Origin: Desulfopila sp. IMCC35006
GTDB lineage: Bacteria; Desulfobacterota; Desulfobulbia; Desulfobulbales; Desulfocapsaceae
Reading direction: 5' to 3'
Length of the DNA stretch: 64,000 bases
Assembly (NCBI RefSeq): GCF_005116645.1
Contig: NZ_SWCM01000018.1
Location: forward strand, 1 to 64,000
Within the stretch, counting starts at the first letter, position 1. Each line of letters opens with the position of its first letter. The notes below the pieces were generated by a model. That model saw only the letters and a program-made list of their open reading frames with translations, was not told the origin of the DNA and did not search any database. This document shows, piece after piece, positions 28,401 to 36,499 of this stretch. The position numbers and the translations under genes were made by a program.

Positions 28401-28532
28401 GTCAGATAAATCCGGCAAGGCATCAACAGGGGTGTTTTTTAGTGAATACAGACCAATACCTACCAGCATGACGGTAGCTAGCAAGACGAAGAAACGATTA
28501 CCAACCGACCATTGTATAATAGATGCAATCAT
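25416..28532 (-). CDS. cusA: CusA-type heavy-metal RND efflux pump
   Basis: The 1038-aa inner membrane transporter has 12 membrane helices and two large periplasmic loops. It opens with IIQWSVGNRFFVLLATVMLV and carries the HME-RND signature in TM4 (AIGAMIDGAIVMIENMHKHM), as in Cu(I)/Ag(I) CusA/SilA pumps. Periplasmic methionine-containing segments such as GGMNVTQTVEGLERYPVNVR are also CusA-like. It is the last gene of the minus-strand operon, 19 bp after cusB. It exports Cu/Ag with CusB and CusC, driven by protons. Confidence 0.94.
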   Translation of the reverse strand: MIASIIQWSVGNRFFVLLATVMLVGIGLYSLKNTPVDALPDLSDVQVIIKTSYPGQAPQVVEDQVTYPLTTAMLSVPGAVTVRGYSFFGDSFVYVIFDEKTNLYWARSRVLEYLSQVAPSLPENARPQLGPDATGVGWVYLYALIDKTGKHDISQLRSLQDWFLKYELQTVPGVSEVAAVGGMVKQYQVKVNPEKLRAFGIPLSKIQMAIKAGNQEIGASVVEMAEAEYMVRATGYLQSVKNLGNIPLGVTDNGVPLLLKDVAEIGTGPQMRRGVADLNGEGETVGGIIVMRFGENAQKTIDGVKARLEELKAGLPDGVEIIPVYDRSALIERAVTNLWHKLLEEFGVVALVCVVFLFHVRSSLVAIVSLPVGILTAFIIMHLQGLNANIMSLGGIAIAIGAMIDGAIVMIENMHKHMERTPLTNENRWEIVAESAREVGPALFFSLLIITVSFVPVFTLEAQEGRMFSPLAFTKTYAMAASAALSITLVPVLMGYFIRGRILPEHKNPLNRLLTAVYMPALKTVLNFPKTVLLGALLILAIGIWPLDRIGSEFIPPLDEGDLMYMPTTYPGISIGKAREVLQQTDKLIRTIPEVKTVFGKVGRAETATDPAPLTMIETFIQLKPRDEWRAGVTTESLKKELNNLVKVPGLTNAWVMPIKTRIDMLATGIKTPVGIKVAGPDLKVIQEIGKQLETVIKDIPGTASVYSERVAGGRYIKVDIQREKAARYGLNIADVQQVVASAIGGMNVTQTVEGLERYPVNVRYPQDYRNSPEQLSLLPIVTMAGQRIALADVANIYVEDGPPAIKSENARLNGWSFIDIEGVDIGSYVVKAQKVVAEKIKLPAGYSLNWSGQYEYMLRAKEKLTYVVPLTLTIIIILLYMNFRNFVEVAIIMGTLPLAMVGSIWLMYLEGYNFSVAVGVGFIALAGVTVEIGVIMLVYLNHAYEKMLADAKDEGVTPGQDELSEAVLHGAGMRVRPIMMTAAAIIAGLLPILLGTGTGSEVMSRIAAPMVGGMVSAVVLTLLVLPAVFFLWRKRSL

Positions 28533-28551
28533 TATATGTGTCCCCTATTGC

Positions 28552-30132
28552 CTATTGTTTATGGGCGTCATGTTTCTCTTTATCTGGGCTGATACCGTCC
28601 AGAGACATGTCATCTGTGTTCAGCTCATCAAGGCTTTTGTCGACATTGGCACCAGGAATGTGGACTTTAGTGATCTGGTACTGGTCGCCTTGGATTTTGG
28701 TTATCTCCACAGGCAGGGTCATACCAATTTTTAGTGAAGCAAAATCAACATCTTTCGCCACCGTGAAATCCATGGTCATTTCCGGCCAATTCCATACACT
28801 TATCGCCTTATGTGATACGTTGATCATTCGATGTTCTGCCATCAAATTATTGACAGTAGCCTCAACCCAGACGCTTGCGGGGATGGCCTTTTCGTTATGG
28901 TTCATGCGCTTGAAATCAGAGGTTTTGCTCGATTCTGAATCGATTAAGAACTGTGCCGAGGTGACTACTTTTTCCCCCTCGGAAAGTCCTGACAGGATCT
29001 CGGCAGACTGCTCATCGAAACGTCCGATCTCGACATTGATCGCTTTGAAGCGACCTTCTCCGAGAGCCAGAACTACACGACTGGAACGGCCGGAGCGTAT
29101 TACCGCTTCTTTTGGTACAAGCAGAGTCTTTTGAGTGTCTGCCAGGTGAATGACAACATTGGCGAACATGTCAGGCTTGAGTAACCCCTCCTTATTTCCA
29201 AATCGCAGACGAACTCTCAGGGTTCGTGTTTTGGCATCGAGTTCGGGGTATACATAATCTACTACGCCAGTCCACTCTTTACCGGGCAGATAATCAAGAG
29301 TCATTGTGACAGGCAGTCCAACAGCAACTTCTGCAGCCTGCCGTTCAAATACCTCGGCTTCCACCCACATCGGGTCAAGTGCAGCTATCGACATAATTGT
29401 GGAACCTGGTTGAACAAAGAAACCCTGACGAATATCTAATTTATCGATTACCCCATCTTGCGGTGCATAAAAGATGACGGTTTGCTTTGCCTCTCCACTC
29501 TTTTTTATCTGCTCGATTGCCGAAGCCGATACACGCAATGAAGCCAATCGATTCTCCGCAGCTCTAATGAGGCGAGGTTTCTGGCGCTCAAGAGCCATTA
29601 CCAGCTCCTCCTGGGCATTAACCAGCTCGGGGGAATAGAGATTGTAAAGAGGTTTCCCCTTTTTTACCGGATCACCTGAAGCTTTGACATAGAGCTTTTC
29701 TATCCAGCCTTTTACCCTGGGGTGAATATGCTCCAAATAATCCTCATCGTACTTCACATATCCAACTGTATTAATTTCAGATCGTAGGGAACCAAGGTGT
29801 GCCGTGGCGGTTCGTACGCCCAGATTGTTCACCACATCGGGAGAAATTTTCACTGTACCGGGGCCTCCCTTCGATCCACCGCCTTCTTCTCCATAAAAAG
29901 GTATAAGGTCCATGCCCATTGGTGACTTACCGGGTTTATCGCTTTTATAGTTAGGATCCATGGGGGCTACCCAGTACAAAGGCTTCTTTTCGGCTGTTGG
30001 CGGAGCGCTGTTCTGTACAACATTAAGAGAGGGGAAATAGTCACTCAACTTGGGATAGAAAGTAATGGCGATGAAGGAGCCGATGGCAGCACCGACTACA
30101 AGCAATGCCAGTACACTTATAAGTCTTTTCAT
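28552..30132 (-). CDS. cusB: CusB-type periplasmic adaptor with fused C-terminal CusF-like domain
   Basis: The 526-aa membrane-fusion protein has an N-terminal anchor (4-25), a heavy-metal-binding-like segment (YWVAPMDPNYKSDKPG, KSPMGMDLIP, about 53-78) in which both cysteines of the usual CPMHP/CPKC form are absent, a hairpin/lipoyl/beta-barrel body (110-400), and a CusF-like domain at the end (about 420-495, with WNWPEMTMDFTVAKDV). The fusion delivers a built-in metallochaperone. Its start overlaps the end of cusC by 4 nt. Confidence 0.92.
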   Translation of the reverse strand: MKRLISVLALLVVGAAIGSFIAITFYPKLSDYFPSLNVVQNSAPPTAEKKPLYWVAPMDPNYKSDKPGKSPMGMDLIPFYGEEGGGSKGGPGTVKISPDVVNNLGVRTATAHLGSLRSEINTVGYVKYDEDYLEHIHPRVKGWIEKLYVKASGDPVKKGKPLYNLYSPELVNAQEELVMALERQKPRLIRAAENRLASLRVSASAIEQIKKSGEAKQTVIFYAPQDGVIDKLDIRQGFFVQPGSTIMSIAALDPMWVEAEVFERQAAEVAVGLPVTMTLDYLPGKEWTGVVDYVYPELDAKTRTLRVRLRFGNKEGLLKPDMFANVVIHLADTQKTLLVPKEAVIRSGRSSRVVLALGEGRFKAINVEIGRFDEQSAEILSGLSEGEKVVTSAQFLIDSESSKTSDFKRMNHNEKAIPASVWVEATVNNLMAEHRMINVSHKAISVWNWPEMTMDFTVAKDVDFASLKIGMTLPVEITKIQGDQYQITKVHIPGANVDKSLDELNTDDMSLDGISPDKEKHDAHKQ

Positions 30133-31559
30133 TTCTTCTCTCCCCCAGAGCTATTTTTTGCGATGATATCCTCGGCATTTTCCATAAAATAGTAGTTCAG
30201 TTCGACAATGGATTTTTGTCTCTCCACGTCTATGCCCAAGGCATCAATCTTCGCATTCAATTCAGCGATTCGGGATCGGACGACCTCGGCAAAATCACTA
30301 TCGTCATTGGTGTAGGCCGTAAGGGAAGCCTCGGCCTGTTCGTTCATTTGTGGTAATAATTGTGACTTATAGAGTACTTGGCGATCATTCAACCTTTTGA
30401 GTTGTGTTCTGGTCTTTTCAAAACCGGCTATCATTTTACGCACAAGTGACCACTTTTTCGTTTTGACCGCTTCGGTCTGGGAAACTGAAGATTGAACCTC
30501 CTTATCCTGTCGGTTACTCGTGAACAAAGGCAGGTCGAAACTAATACCTACAGAGACAAAATCAGCCCGATCTCTCCCATTCTGATCCTCCGCCCGATAG
30601 CCATAACTGGCATTGACCCCCCATGCGGGTTTATATTTTTGTCTGGCGAGATCAATGCCGATTTTACTGGTATCAATCTCCCGATCAAGGGCAAGCAGTG
30701 ACGGGTGTTTGGATACAGATTCATAAAACTGCTGGGGATTAGCCTCTCCGGTAGATAAATAGAGTGACTCCCGCAGCATTTTTATATCGGGGCGCTTCTT
30801 GTCCAATGCCAAATGTGACCAGGGAAGAGGTGATGCGGCATTCACTTTTTCCCCATACTCCTCTCGAAAATATTCGCTCACCCATCCAGAAAGCTTCTCC
30901 ATAAACATTTCTTGTTTCTGTTTGAGCATGGTGAGTCGATCATCCAGTCGAGTGAGCTCCAATTGAGCCCGAATAATATCCTGCTGTCTGGTTTTGCCAT
31001 AAGCCGCTGAATAGCTGGTTTCAGCAATATCTGCCAGCTGTTCAAACAATGGGCGATCTTTTTGGATTAACGCTATACTTTCCTGGGCGTTATACGCATC
31101 AAGCCAGAGCTGGCTCACTGTAACGACAATATTTGCTTTACGATCCAGACGTTGAAAAGGAAACTGACTACCCACCGTTTGCAGCTGCTTCCGCTTAATC
31201 GCCAGGCTGTCTCCGCGCGGGAACATTTGTGTCACGCCTACTTTAAACTGCGTCATGGCCTCCTGGCTAAAATCGAAGGTATCGATCGGCACGTTTGCGA
31301 ACCCTAACGATACTTGCGGATCCGGCAGTGTTCCCTCATAAACGCTCATTGCTTCGACTGCATCTTGAGAGTGCCGGTTGCCTGCCAACCAGGGATCATT
31401 GAGCTGTGCAGCCTGTACAGCCTTTTCAAGAGTGAGGGTAAATTCTCCGGACTGAGCTATTCCGACAAGGGCTGACACAAGTCCGATGAGGCAAAAGAGT
31501 TGGATGAAAACAAATCGAACTGAAAAAACCGTTGTGAGTTGTCTGATTATGCTTAGCAC
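30129..31559 (-). CDS. cusC: CusC-type outer membrane efflux channel
   Basis: The 476-aa TolC/OEP-family protein should form the outer membrane exit duct of the CusCBA complex. After a hydrophobic N-terminus (about residues 12-34) come two OEP repeats, with FTLTLEKAVQAAQLNDPWLAG at the domain start. I choose GTG 31559 because AGGAG lies 7 nt upstream and a signal segment follows; the longer frame from 31682 would overlap the neighbouring gene and begins without a signal. It is coupled to cusB. Confidence 0.85.
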   Translation of the reverse strand: MLSIIRQLTTVFSVRFVFIQLFCLIGLVSALVGIAQSGEFTLTLEKAVQAAQLNDPWLAGNRHSQDAVEAMSVYEGTLPDPQVSLGFANVPIDTFDFSQEAMTQFKVGVTQMFPRGDSLAIKRKQLQTVGSQFPFQRLDRKANIVVTVSQLWLDAYNAQESIALIQKDRPLFEQLADIAETSYSAAYGKTRQQDIIRAQLELTRLDDRLTMLKQKQEMFMEKLSGWVSEYFREEYGEKVNAASPLPWSHLALDKKRPDIKMLRESLYLSTGEANPQQFYESVSKHPSLLALDREIDTSKIGIDLARQKYKPAWGVNASYGYRAEDQNGRDRADFVSVGISFDLPLFTSNRQDKEVQSSVSQTEAVKTKKWSLVRKMIAGFEKTRTQLKRLNDRQVLYKSQLLPQMNEQAEASLTAYTNDDSDFAEVVRSRIAELNAKIDALGIDVERQKSIVELNYYFMENAEDIIAKNSSGGEKK

Positions 31560-31678
31560 GGGGATCTCCTCTTTGAGGGAAACAGACCCGGCAAAGGGCA
31601 ACACTGCCGAGGTGTTGGTTGTCAGGTAACCGGTCATCGTTGTCAAAGGCAATGACCGGATCCTGCCGAAGAAATCAA

Positions 31679-32116
31679 TCATTTTGCCATGTGCGGGTAC
31701 CAGAATTTAACCGTTTGTTTTTCAGCTCCAGCCTTGAAGAGGCATATGACACCCCATTTTCCAGGCTCGTCGATGATAAAATTGGCGGCAAAAACGCCTC
31801 CGCCATAATCCTTTAAATCGGCTATTTGCTCTTTTTTACTGGGAGAGACAAGTTTCACTTTCCCGACTAGCTTATCAATTTTGTTACCATCGCGGGTAAA
31901 CGTGGCCATGACATGATGAGTCTTGCCATCTGGATCTTTCATATTCATACTCGCCAGATCCATGACTTTAAATTCGGTGTGAATGTCTCCAGCCATTGCC
32001 ATATAAGTAAAACTTCCATCCTCGGTACTGTTACCGTGGTTCATTCCTTCCATAGCCATGGAATTACCAACAAAAATTAAACTGAGCAGTGCAAACAATA
32101 AAAAAAATCTATTCAT
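31679..32116 (-). CDS. Periplasmic YtkA/FixH-like small protein, first gene of the cus operon
   Basis: The 145-aa protein has a signal peptide (residues 1-20) and a short Met/His segment (MEGMNHGN). Its beta-sandwich-like domain contains HHVMATFTRDGNKIDKLVGKV and WGVICLFKAG. The fold looks like small immunoglobulin-like copper-associated proteins, but assignment is tentative. The start follows GGAGG. It is the promoter-proximal gene before cusC, behind a minus-strand sigma-54 promoter. Confidence 0.68.
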   Translation of the reverse strand: MNRFFLLFALLSLIFVGNSMAMEGMNHGNSTEDGSFTYMAMAGDIHTEFKVMDLASMNMKDPDGKTHHVMATFTRDGNKIDKLVGKVKLVSPSKKEQIADLKDYGGGVFAANFIIDEPGKWGVICLFKAGAEKQTVKFWYPHMAK

Positions 32117-32284
32117 CGAGGCCTCCTTTCGTTTTTTATGTTCAGAAATCTTATTTATGACGACAGTCCGTGCTCTTGTTGTCTTCAATGCTAAACGCAC
32201 ATTAAGATCAGTGATGTCATTGATCAAAGATAATTATATTAAAAAATGAACTAAGAGATAGAGCTCCCTTAATACTCCTGTCAT

Positions 32285-32301
32285 TTGCAACAGTTATGCC
32301 A
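32285..32301 (-). promoter_or_regulatory. Sigma-54 promoter of the cus operon
   Basis: On the minus strand TGGCAT-AACTG-TTGCA is a near-consensus -24/-12 element (32301 to 32286), about 170 bp upstream of the first operon gene. Confidence 0.72.
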
Positions 32302-32370
32302 ATAGGTCTGTTCAAAGGATAGCAGAGTCAATGAGCAGGCAACGTGAACGAAAAGCGGAGGGTTGTCGAT

Positions 32371-32420
32371 GCTGTGTCCAATGAGTTGGCCGCACGCATT
32401 GTCCAATTAATTGACACTAG
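32371..32420. promoter_or_regulatory. Candidate activator site between divergent sigma-54 promoters
   Basis: Two related sequences, GTGTCCAATGAG and ATTGTCCAATTAATTGACAC, lie between the two sigma-54 promoters. The second is built on the palindrome CAATTAATTG. They are plausible binding sites for the NtrC-type regulator encoded at 34364. Confidence 0.4.
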
Positions 32421-32587
32421 TCGGGTGCTGCTGTATAATTATTGTACACTCAAGTTGTGGATATTGGATTAGGTGGTGGCCCACCGATACCTTACAAGAG
32501 AATCTCTTCCACTAATCGAGAGTTTCTTAAGCACATTGTGTGAGGCGCTGTTTCGAAGATACTGAGTTATGAGGTTAGTTGTTGTCT

Positions 32588-32603
32588 TGGCAGGAAAATT
32601 GCT
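32588..32603 (+). promoter_or_regulatory. Sigma-54 promoter of the two-component system
   Basis: TGGCAG-GAAAA-TTGCT has GG (32589-32590) and GC (32601-32602) 12 bp apart, 40 bp before the kinase start. The sensor genes would thus be autoregulated by their own sigma-54 activator. Confidence 0.7.
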
Positions 32604-32642
32604 ATTCCCTATTTACATAACCTTCGATTCAAGGTGAATTTG

Positions 32643-34367
32643 ATGCAAGACAACCTGATCCTCAAAGCCCCAAAGACATTTGCTATTTCCAAACCGGCGG
32701 CCCTACTTTTGCTAATCAGTGCCTTGCTTATTGGCATTCTTGTAATTGCAACCATCAAAAACAGAGACCGCAGTCAAAAACTCATGGAACTGTCTTTTAT
32801 GAGGGAGGGAAAGACAATGATCCATGCCTTTGAGGCTGGAACACGAACATCGATGATGTTTCGTAAATCTGCTGGACATAATCCTCTTGAAGATCTCGCT
32901 ATTGAAGTACTAAAAGATCAGGGTATTGCCTTTATCAGAATTATTGATGAAGATAATGCTGTTGTTGTATCACAGGGGAATATTTCACAAGCCATTCTCA
33001 AAAATTACTCTGACTTAAAAAATATTGGAAACAATCCCGTTTTTTCAATAAGTTGGCCTGATAATATTTTTGAAATATCCCAGAAATTTAATCCAATTAC
33101 GACATCTTTGCATAGCATGTCGATGATGGAAAGCCGATGGGAGCAATGGAACCTTGCCTTCAAACCTAAAGGACAGATGTATATTTCTGTTGGTTTTTAT
33201 ACCAATGAGTATGAGAAGACTAGACAACAGGATATGTATCACACCATTTTCATGCTGGTGATGCTGCTTCTTCTTTTCTTCGCCGGATTGTATTTTCATT
33301 ACCTCTATCAGAGAATGGGTATTACCCACGCGACACTTCTTAACACCCAACTCTACACCAACAATGTTTTGGAAAGCATTCCCGATTCACTTATAACCCT
33401 GGATCAGGATGGAAATATCGTATCGTGTAACAAAAACACTGAGGAACTGTTCAAACGTCGCCTTAAAGATATTATCGGAAAAAAAGTTTTGGATATTTTT
33501 CCGACATGCCCACCGGAAATACTCACCACACAAAGCAATGTGATTGAAAAGGATGCAGAATTTCAGGTTGCTAGCTGCGAACCAGTACCCATTAAGATGG
33601 GTAGTGCCCAACTTAAGGATCATCAAGGCAATAGGATTGGCAGGGTTCTGGTTATAAGAGATGTGCGAGAAATACGCTCAATGGAAAAACAGTTAGAACA
33701 CTCCAGGAGGCTTGCCGCCCTTGGCGCCATGGCAGCAGGTATTGCTCATGAGGTGCGTAACCCTCTCGGAACTTTGCGAGGTCTGGCCCATTTTTTCGGT
33801 TCTGAGGATGGTGCGTCAGATGCTTGCAGAGAGTATTCAAAGTTCATGATAAATGAGGTTGACAGATTGAACCACCTGGTAACCGAACTCCTCCAGTTTG
33901 GCGCTCCCCGTGAACTTAATTTCGAAAAGATAGATATAAAAGCTATGCTAGAAAAAACAGTCACTTTGCTTGAACAAGACTTTGTTGAGAAGAGGATCAG
34001 CCTTGTTCCTAAATATGATGAAAAGACTGATCTATACGGCGACACCGATCTCCTGATACAAACCCTTCTGAATTTACTGAAAAATAGTATCCAGGCGACA
34101 CCGCCCGGTGGTGAAGTATCGCTAACTATTAAATGTGATAAGGAAATGTGTCGAATCTCTGTATCGGATACAGGAACTGGGATGTCTGAAGAAACCAAGA
34201 GTAGAATGTTTGATCCTTTCTATACAACAAAAAAAAGCGGTACGGGATTGGGCCTTGCTGTTAGTCACCGAATTGTTGAGCGGCACAATGGCTATTTTGA
34301 GATAAACTCTGTTGTCAACGTGGGCACAACTATCACAATAGTGCTCCCTCTTGAGGAGAGAACATGA
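32643..34367 (+). CDS. ZraS/AtoS-type sensor histidine kinase
   Basis: The 574-aa kinase has TM1 (about 15-37), a periplasmic sensor (40-200) with a Met/Ser patch (LHSMSMMESRW), TM2 (about 203-223) and a PAS domain (240-340). Then come a complete HisKA H-box (GIAHEVRNPLGTLRG) and a HATPase domain (NLLKNSIQATPPGG, DTGTGM, GTGLGLAV). It should sense periplasmic metal, probably Cu/Ag, and phosphorylate the regulator whose gene overlaps its stop by 4 nt. ATG 32643 is preferred to GTG 32634 for ribosome-site spacing. Confidence 0.88.
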   Translation: MQDNLILKAPKTFAISKPAALLLLISALLIGILVIATIKNRDRSQKLMELSFMREGKTMIHAFEAGTRTSMMFRKSAGHNPLEDLAIEVLKDQGIAFIRIIDEDNAVVVSQGNISQAILKNYSDLKNIGNNPVFSISWPDNIFEISQKFNPITTSLHSMSMMESRWEQWNLAFKPKGQMYISVGFYTNEYEKTRQQDMYHTIFMLVMLLLLFFAGLYFHYLYQRMGITHATLLNTQLYTNNVLESIPDSLITLDQDGNIVSCNKNTEELFKRRLKDIIGKKVLDIFPTCPPEILTTQSNVIEKDAEFQVASCEPVPIKMGSAQLKDHQGNRIGRVLVIRDVREIRSMEKQLEHSRRLAALGAMAAGIAHEVRNPLGTLRGLAHFFGSEDGASDACREYSKFMINEVDRLNHLVTELLQFGAPRELNFEKIDIKAMLEKTVTLLEQDFVEKRISLVPKYDEKTDLYGDTDLLIQTLLNLLKNSIQATPPGGEVSLTIKCDKEMCRISVSDTGTGMSEETKSRMFDPFYTTKKSGTGLGLAVSHRIVERHNGYFEINSVVNVGTTITIVLPLEERT

Positions 34368-35737
34368 TTGATACACAACAAAAAAAACCTCAGTTGCTGT
34401 TAGTTGATGATGATATCGGGCACAGAACAATGCTCAAGTTAAACCTCGAAAGGCTTGGCTACAGTATAACTGAAGCATGTGATGGGGATGAAGTTCTTGC
34501 CGCATTGCTAAAGAATCACTTTAACCTCATTCTCCTTGATCTAAAAATGAAAAGAATGGGCGGTATAGAAACCCTTGAGGCACTCGAAGATGCGGGTAAC
34601 CATATCCCCACCATAGTAATAACCGCATTTTCTTCCATTGAAAGCGTTGTAAAGGCTATGAAAAAAGGAGCCTACGATTATATCACTAAACCTATTGATA
34701 TTGATAACCTGGCACATGTATTGACAAGAGCGCTTGACCATTCAACTCTCAAGACGGAGAATGCCTATCTAAAAGAAAGATTGGCGGAGGACTTTTCTTT
34801 CGGCAAGATAATTGGTTCAAGCGAGGTCATGCGTGATCTTTTCTCTATGCTCAAGTTGGTCGCGCAGAGTGACGCCACAGTGTTGATACAAGGAGAATCT
34901 GGGACAGGTAAAGAACTCGTTGCAAATGCTCTGCACGAAAATGGCCCTCGCAAGAAAGGGCCTTTTATTAAGGTAAACTGTTCTGCACTTCACGAAAACC
35001 TTCTTGAGAGTGAACTTTTTGGCCACGAAGCTGGTGCCTTTACCGGGGCAACATCAAGGAGAAAAGGTAGGTTTGAGCTAGCCCACGGTGGCACACTTTT
35101 CCTTGATGAGATTGGTGATATGAGCCTGCCAACGCAGGCAAAGATTCTCCGAGTACTCCAAGAGGGCCAATTTGAAAGGGTCGGTGGCAATGAGACGATC
35201 AATGTTGATGTTCGGTTAATAGCTGCAACACACAAAGATCTTCTGGAGATGATCAAGGAAGAAACTTTTCGGCAGGATCTCTATTTTCGATTAGCGGTTG
35301 TACCGATTGACCTTCCTCCACTAAGACAGCGTCAGGGAGATATACTTGATTTGGCAAACCATTTTCTGGCAAAAAAAAACAAAAAAAACAAAAAAAATAT
35401 CAAAGGTTTTCATCCAGAGACACTGAATGTTTTCATGCGTTACAACTGGACTGGTAATATTCGAGAGCTTGAAAACACAGTAGAACGAGCAGTTGTGCTC
35501 TGTCCCGGAGAACAAATCACCCCACGAGACCTCCCCCCACACTTCTTGCCGGATCCCGATGCATCCATGTCAAAAACGTTTTCTTCGCAAGGGTGGACTT
35601 TGCGCGACATGGAGCGAGAAATGATTCGGGCTACCCTTCATGATACGGATAATAACAAGAGTCTCACAGCAAAAAATCTTGGTATTGCCCGCCAAACCCT
35701 TATTAATAAAATTAAAGAATACAATTTAGAAGGCTGA
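34364..35737 (+). CDS. NtrC-family sigma-54 response regulator
   Basis: The 457-aa activator has a receiver domain (1-120; phospho-acceptor in LILLDLKM), an AAA+ domain (Walker A GESGTGKE, sigma-54 contact loop GAFTGA, Walker B TLFLDEIGD, arginine-finger region) and a Fis-type helix-turn-helix at the end (LTAKNLGIARQTLINKIKEY). It probably activates its own promoter at 32588 and the cus promoter at 32285. A lysine/asparagine homopolymer-like linker (KKNKKNKKNIKG) lies near residue 340. Confidence 0.9.
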   Translation: MIDTQQKKPQLLLVDDDIGHRTMLKLNLERLGYSITEACDGDEVLAALLKNHFNLILLDLKMKRMGGIETLEALEDAGNHIPTIVITAFSSIESVVKAMKKGAYDYITKPIDIDNLAHVLTRALDHSTLKTENAYLKERLAEDFSFGKIIGSSEVMRDLFSMLKLVAQSDATVLIQGESGTGKELVANALHENGPRKKGPFIKVNCSALHENLLESELFGHEAGAFTGATSRRKGRFELAHGGTLFLDEIGDMSLPTQAKILRVLQEGQFERVGGNETINVDVRLIAATHKDLLEMIKEETFRQDLYFRLAVVPIDLPPLRQRQGDILDLANHFLAKKNKKNKKNIKGFHPETLNVFMRYNWTGNIRELENTVERAVVLCPGEQITPRDLPPHFLPDPDASMSKTFSSQGWTLRDMEREMIRATLHDTDNNKSLTAKNLGIARQTLINKIKEYNLEG

Positions 35738-36300
35738 CCCCAATAAAAAAGATTCTTTATAATAACGCTTTATGGGGTAATTGATTTACTACCTAATAAT
35801 CCGGTTCATGATTGCCGAACACTGATGCGTTTTAAAATATTGTTAATACAGCAAGACAGATAGTCTTACGCAAAACACATGCCCGATTTTCGGCTACTGT
35901 ATCTATAAAAGAGAAGTCGTCTCGAAAACCTAGCAACACAAAAAGGTGTTTTTAACTTTCAGGAATATGCCAGTGCTGTGAAATGCCTGGCAGGAAAAAA
36001 GCATTTTTAAGTCCCAGATTTTTCCAGATTATTTTTGAAGATCACTTCTGGTGGATTGTCAGGCTTCGAGGTTGATAGTAACTGAAACACGACACGATCT
36101 ATCGAATCGGTACCCGCACTGTTATGAAAGTACTACCAACTCCGACTATCTTCAGGAATGGAGCAATGGTCTCGGTAGATGTTCTTTGGTAAGCTCTTAT
36201 CTGCAGTTGCTCCATTTTTGATCAATTCTCTGTGCTTAGCCAATCCTACACTGTCAGGAAACATCCCTAATCAATATAATCCGCTGATTGTTTGATATTG
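35738..36300. repeat. Gene-free stretch with dispersed-repeat copy B
   Basis: No gene is seen. 36023-36150 matches 54597-54715 closely: shared CCAGATTATTTTTG, TGTCAGGC, TAACTGAAACACGACACGAT, CCCGCACTG and GAAAGTACTA. ATGGAGCA (36159) and TTGCTCCAT (about 36210) form the inverted pair seen in copy H. The copy separates the copper and chromate modules. A possible hairpin, CCCCAATAAA/TTTATGGGG (35744-35779), follows the regulator gene. Confidence 0.7.
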
Positions 36301-36407
36301 CCGTTATGAATCTCTCCCAGCCCGGTCATTCTCCACGAACCATCAGGATTGTAGTATCCGTACAATAGGTTCCAAACGTTGGAGCCTTTCCTTTTGAATT
36401 AAAATCT

Positions 36408-36489
36408 AAGCTACATGCGTACAAGCTACATCAAAAAAAACCGATGGTAGCTTTTGTCACTTGACGCTGTTATATGTGTAACTTATAAT
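36408..36489 (+). promoter_or_regulatory. chr operon promoter and operator
   Basis: A near-perfect sigma-70 promoter, TTGACG (36461-36466) and TATAAT (36484-36489) with a 17-bp spacer, ends just before chrB. Upstream are AAGCTACATG (36408), AAGCTACATC (36423) and the inverted GATGGTAGCTT (36443-36453), three half-sites for a repressor, probably ChrB itself. The predicted start site near 36496 leaves almost no leader. Confidence 0.68.
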
Positions 36490-36499
36490 TATGTTCACT

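Noticed and set aside
35988-36005. Sigma-54-like TGGCAG-GAAAA-AAGCA
   Set aside because: The spacing is correct but the -12 part is poor, it lies in a repeat copy 500 bp from chrB, and chrB has a strong sigma-70 promoter.
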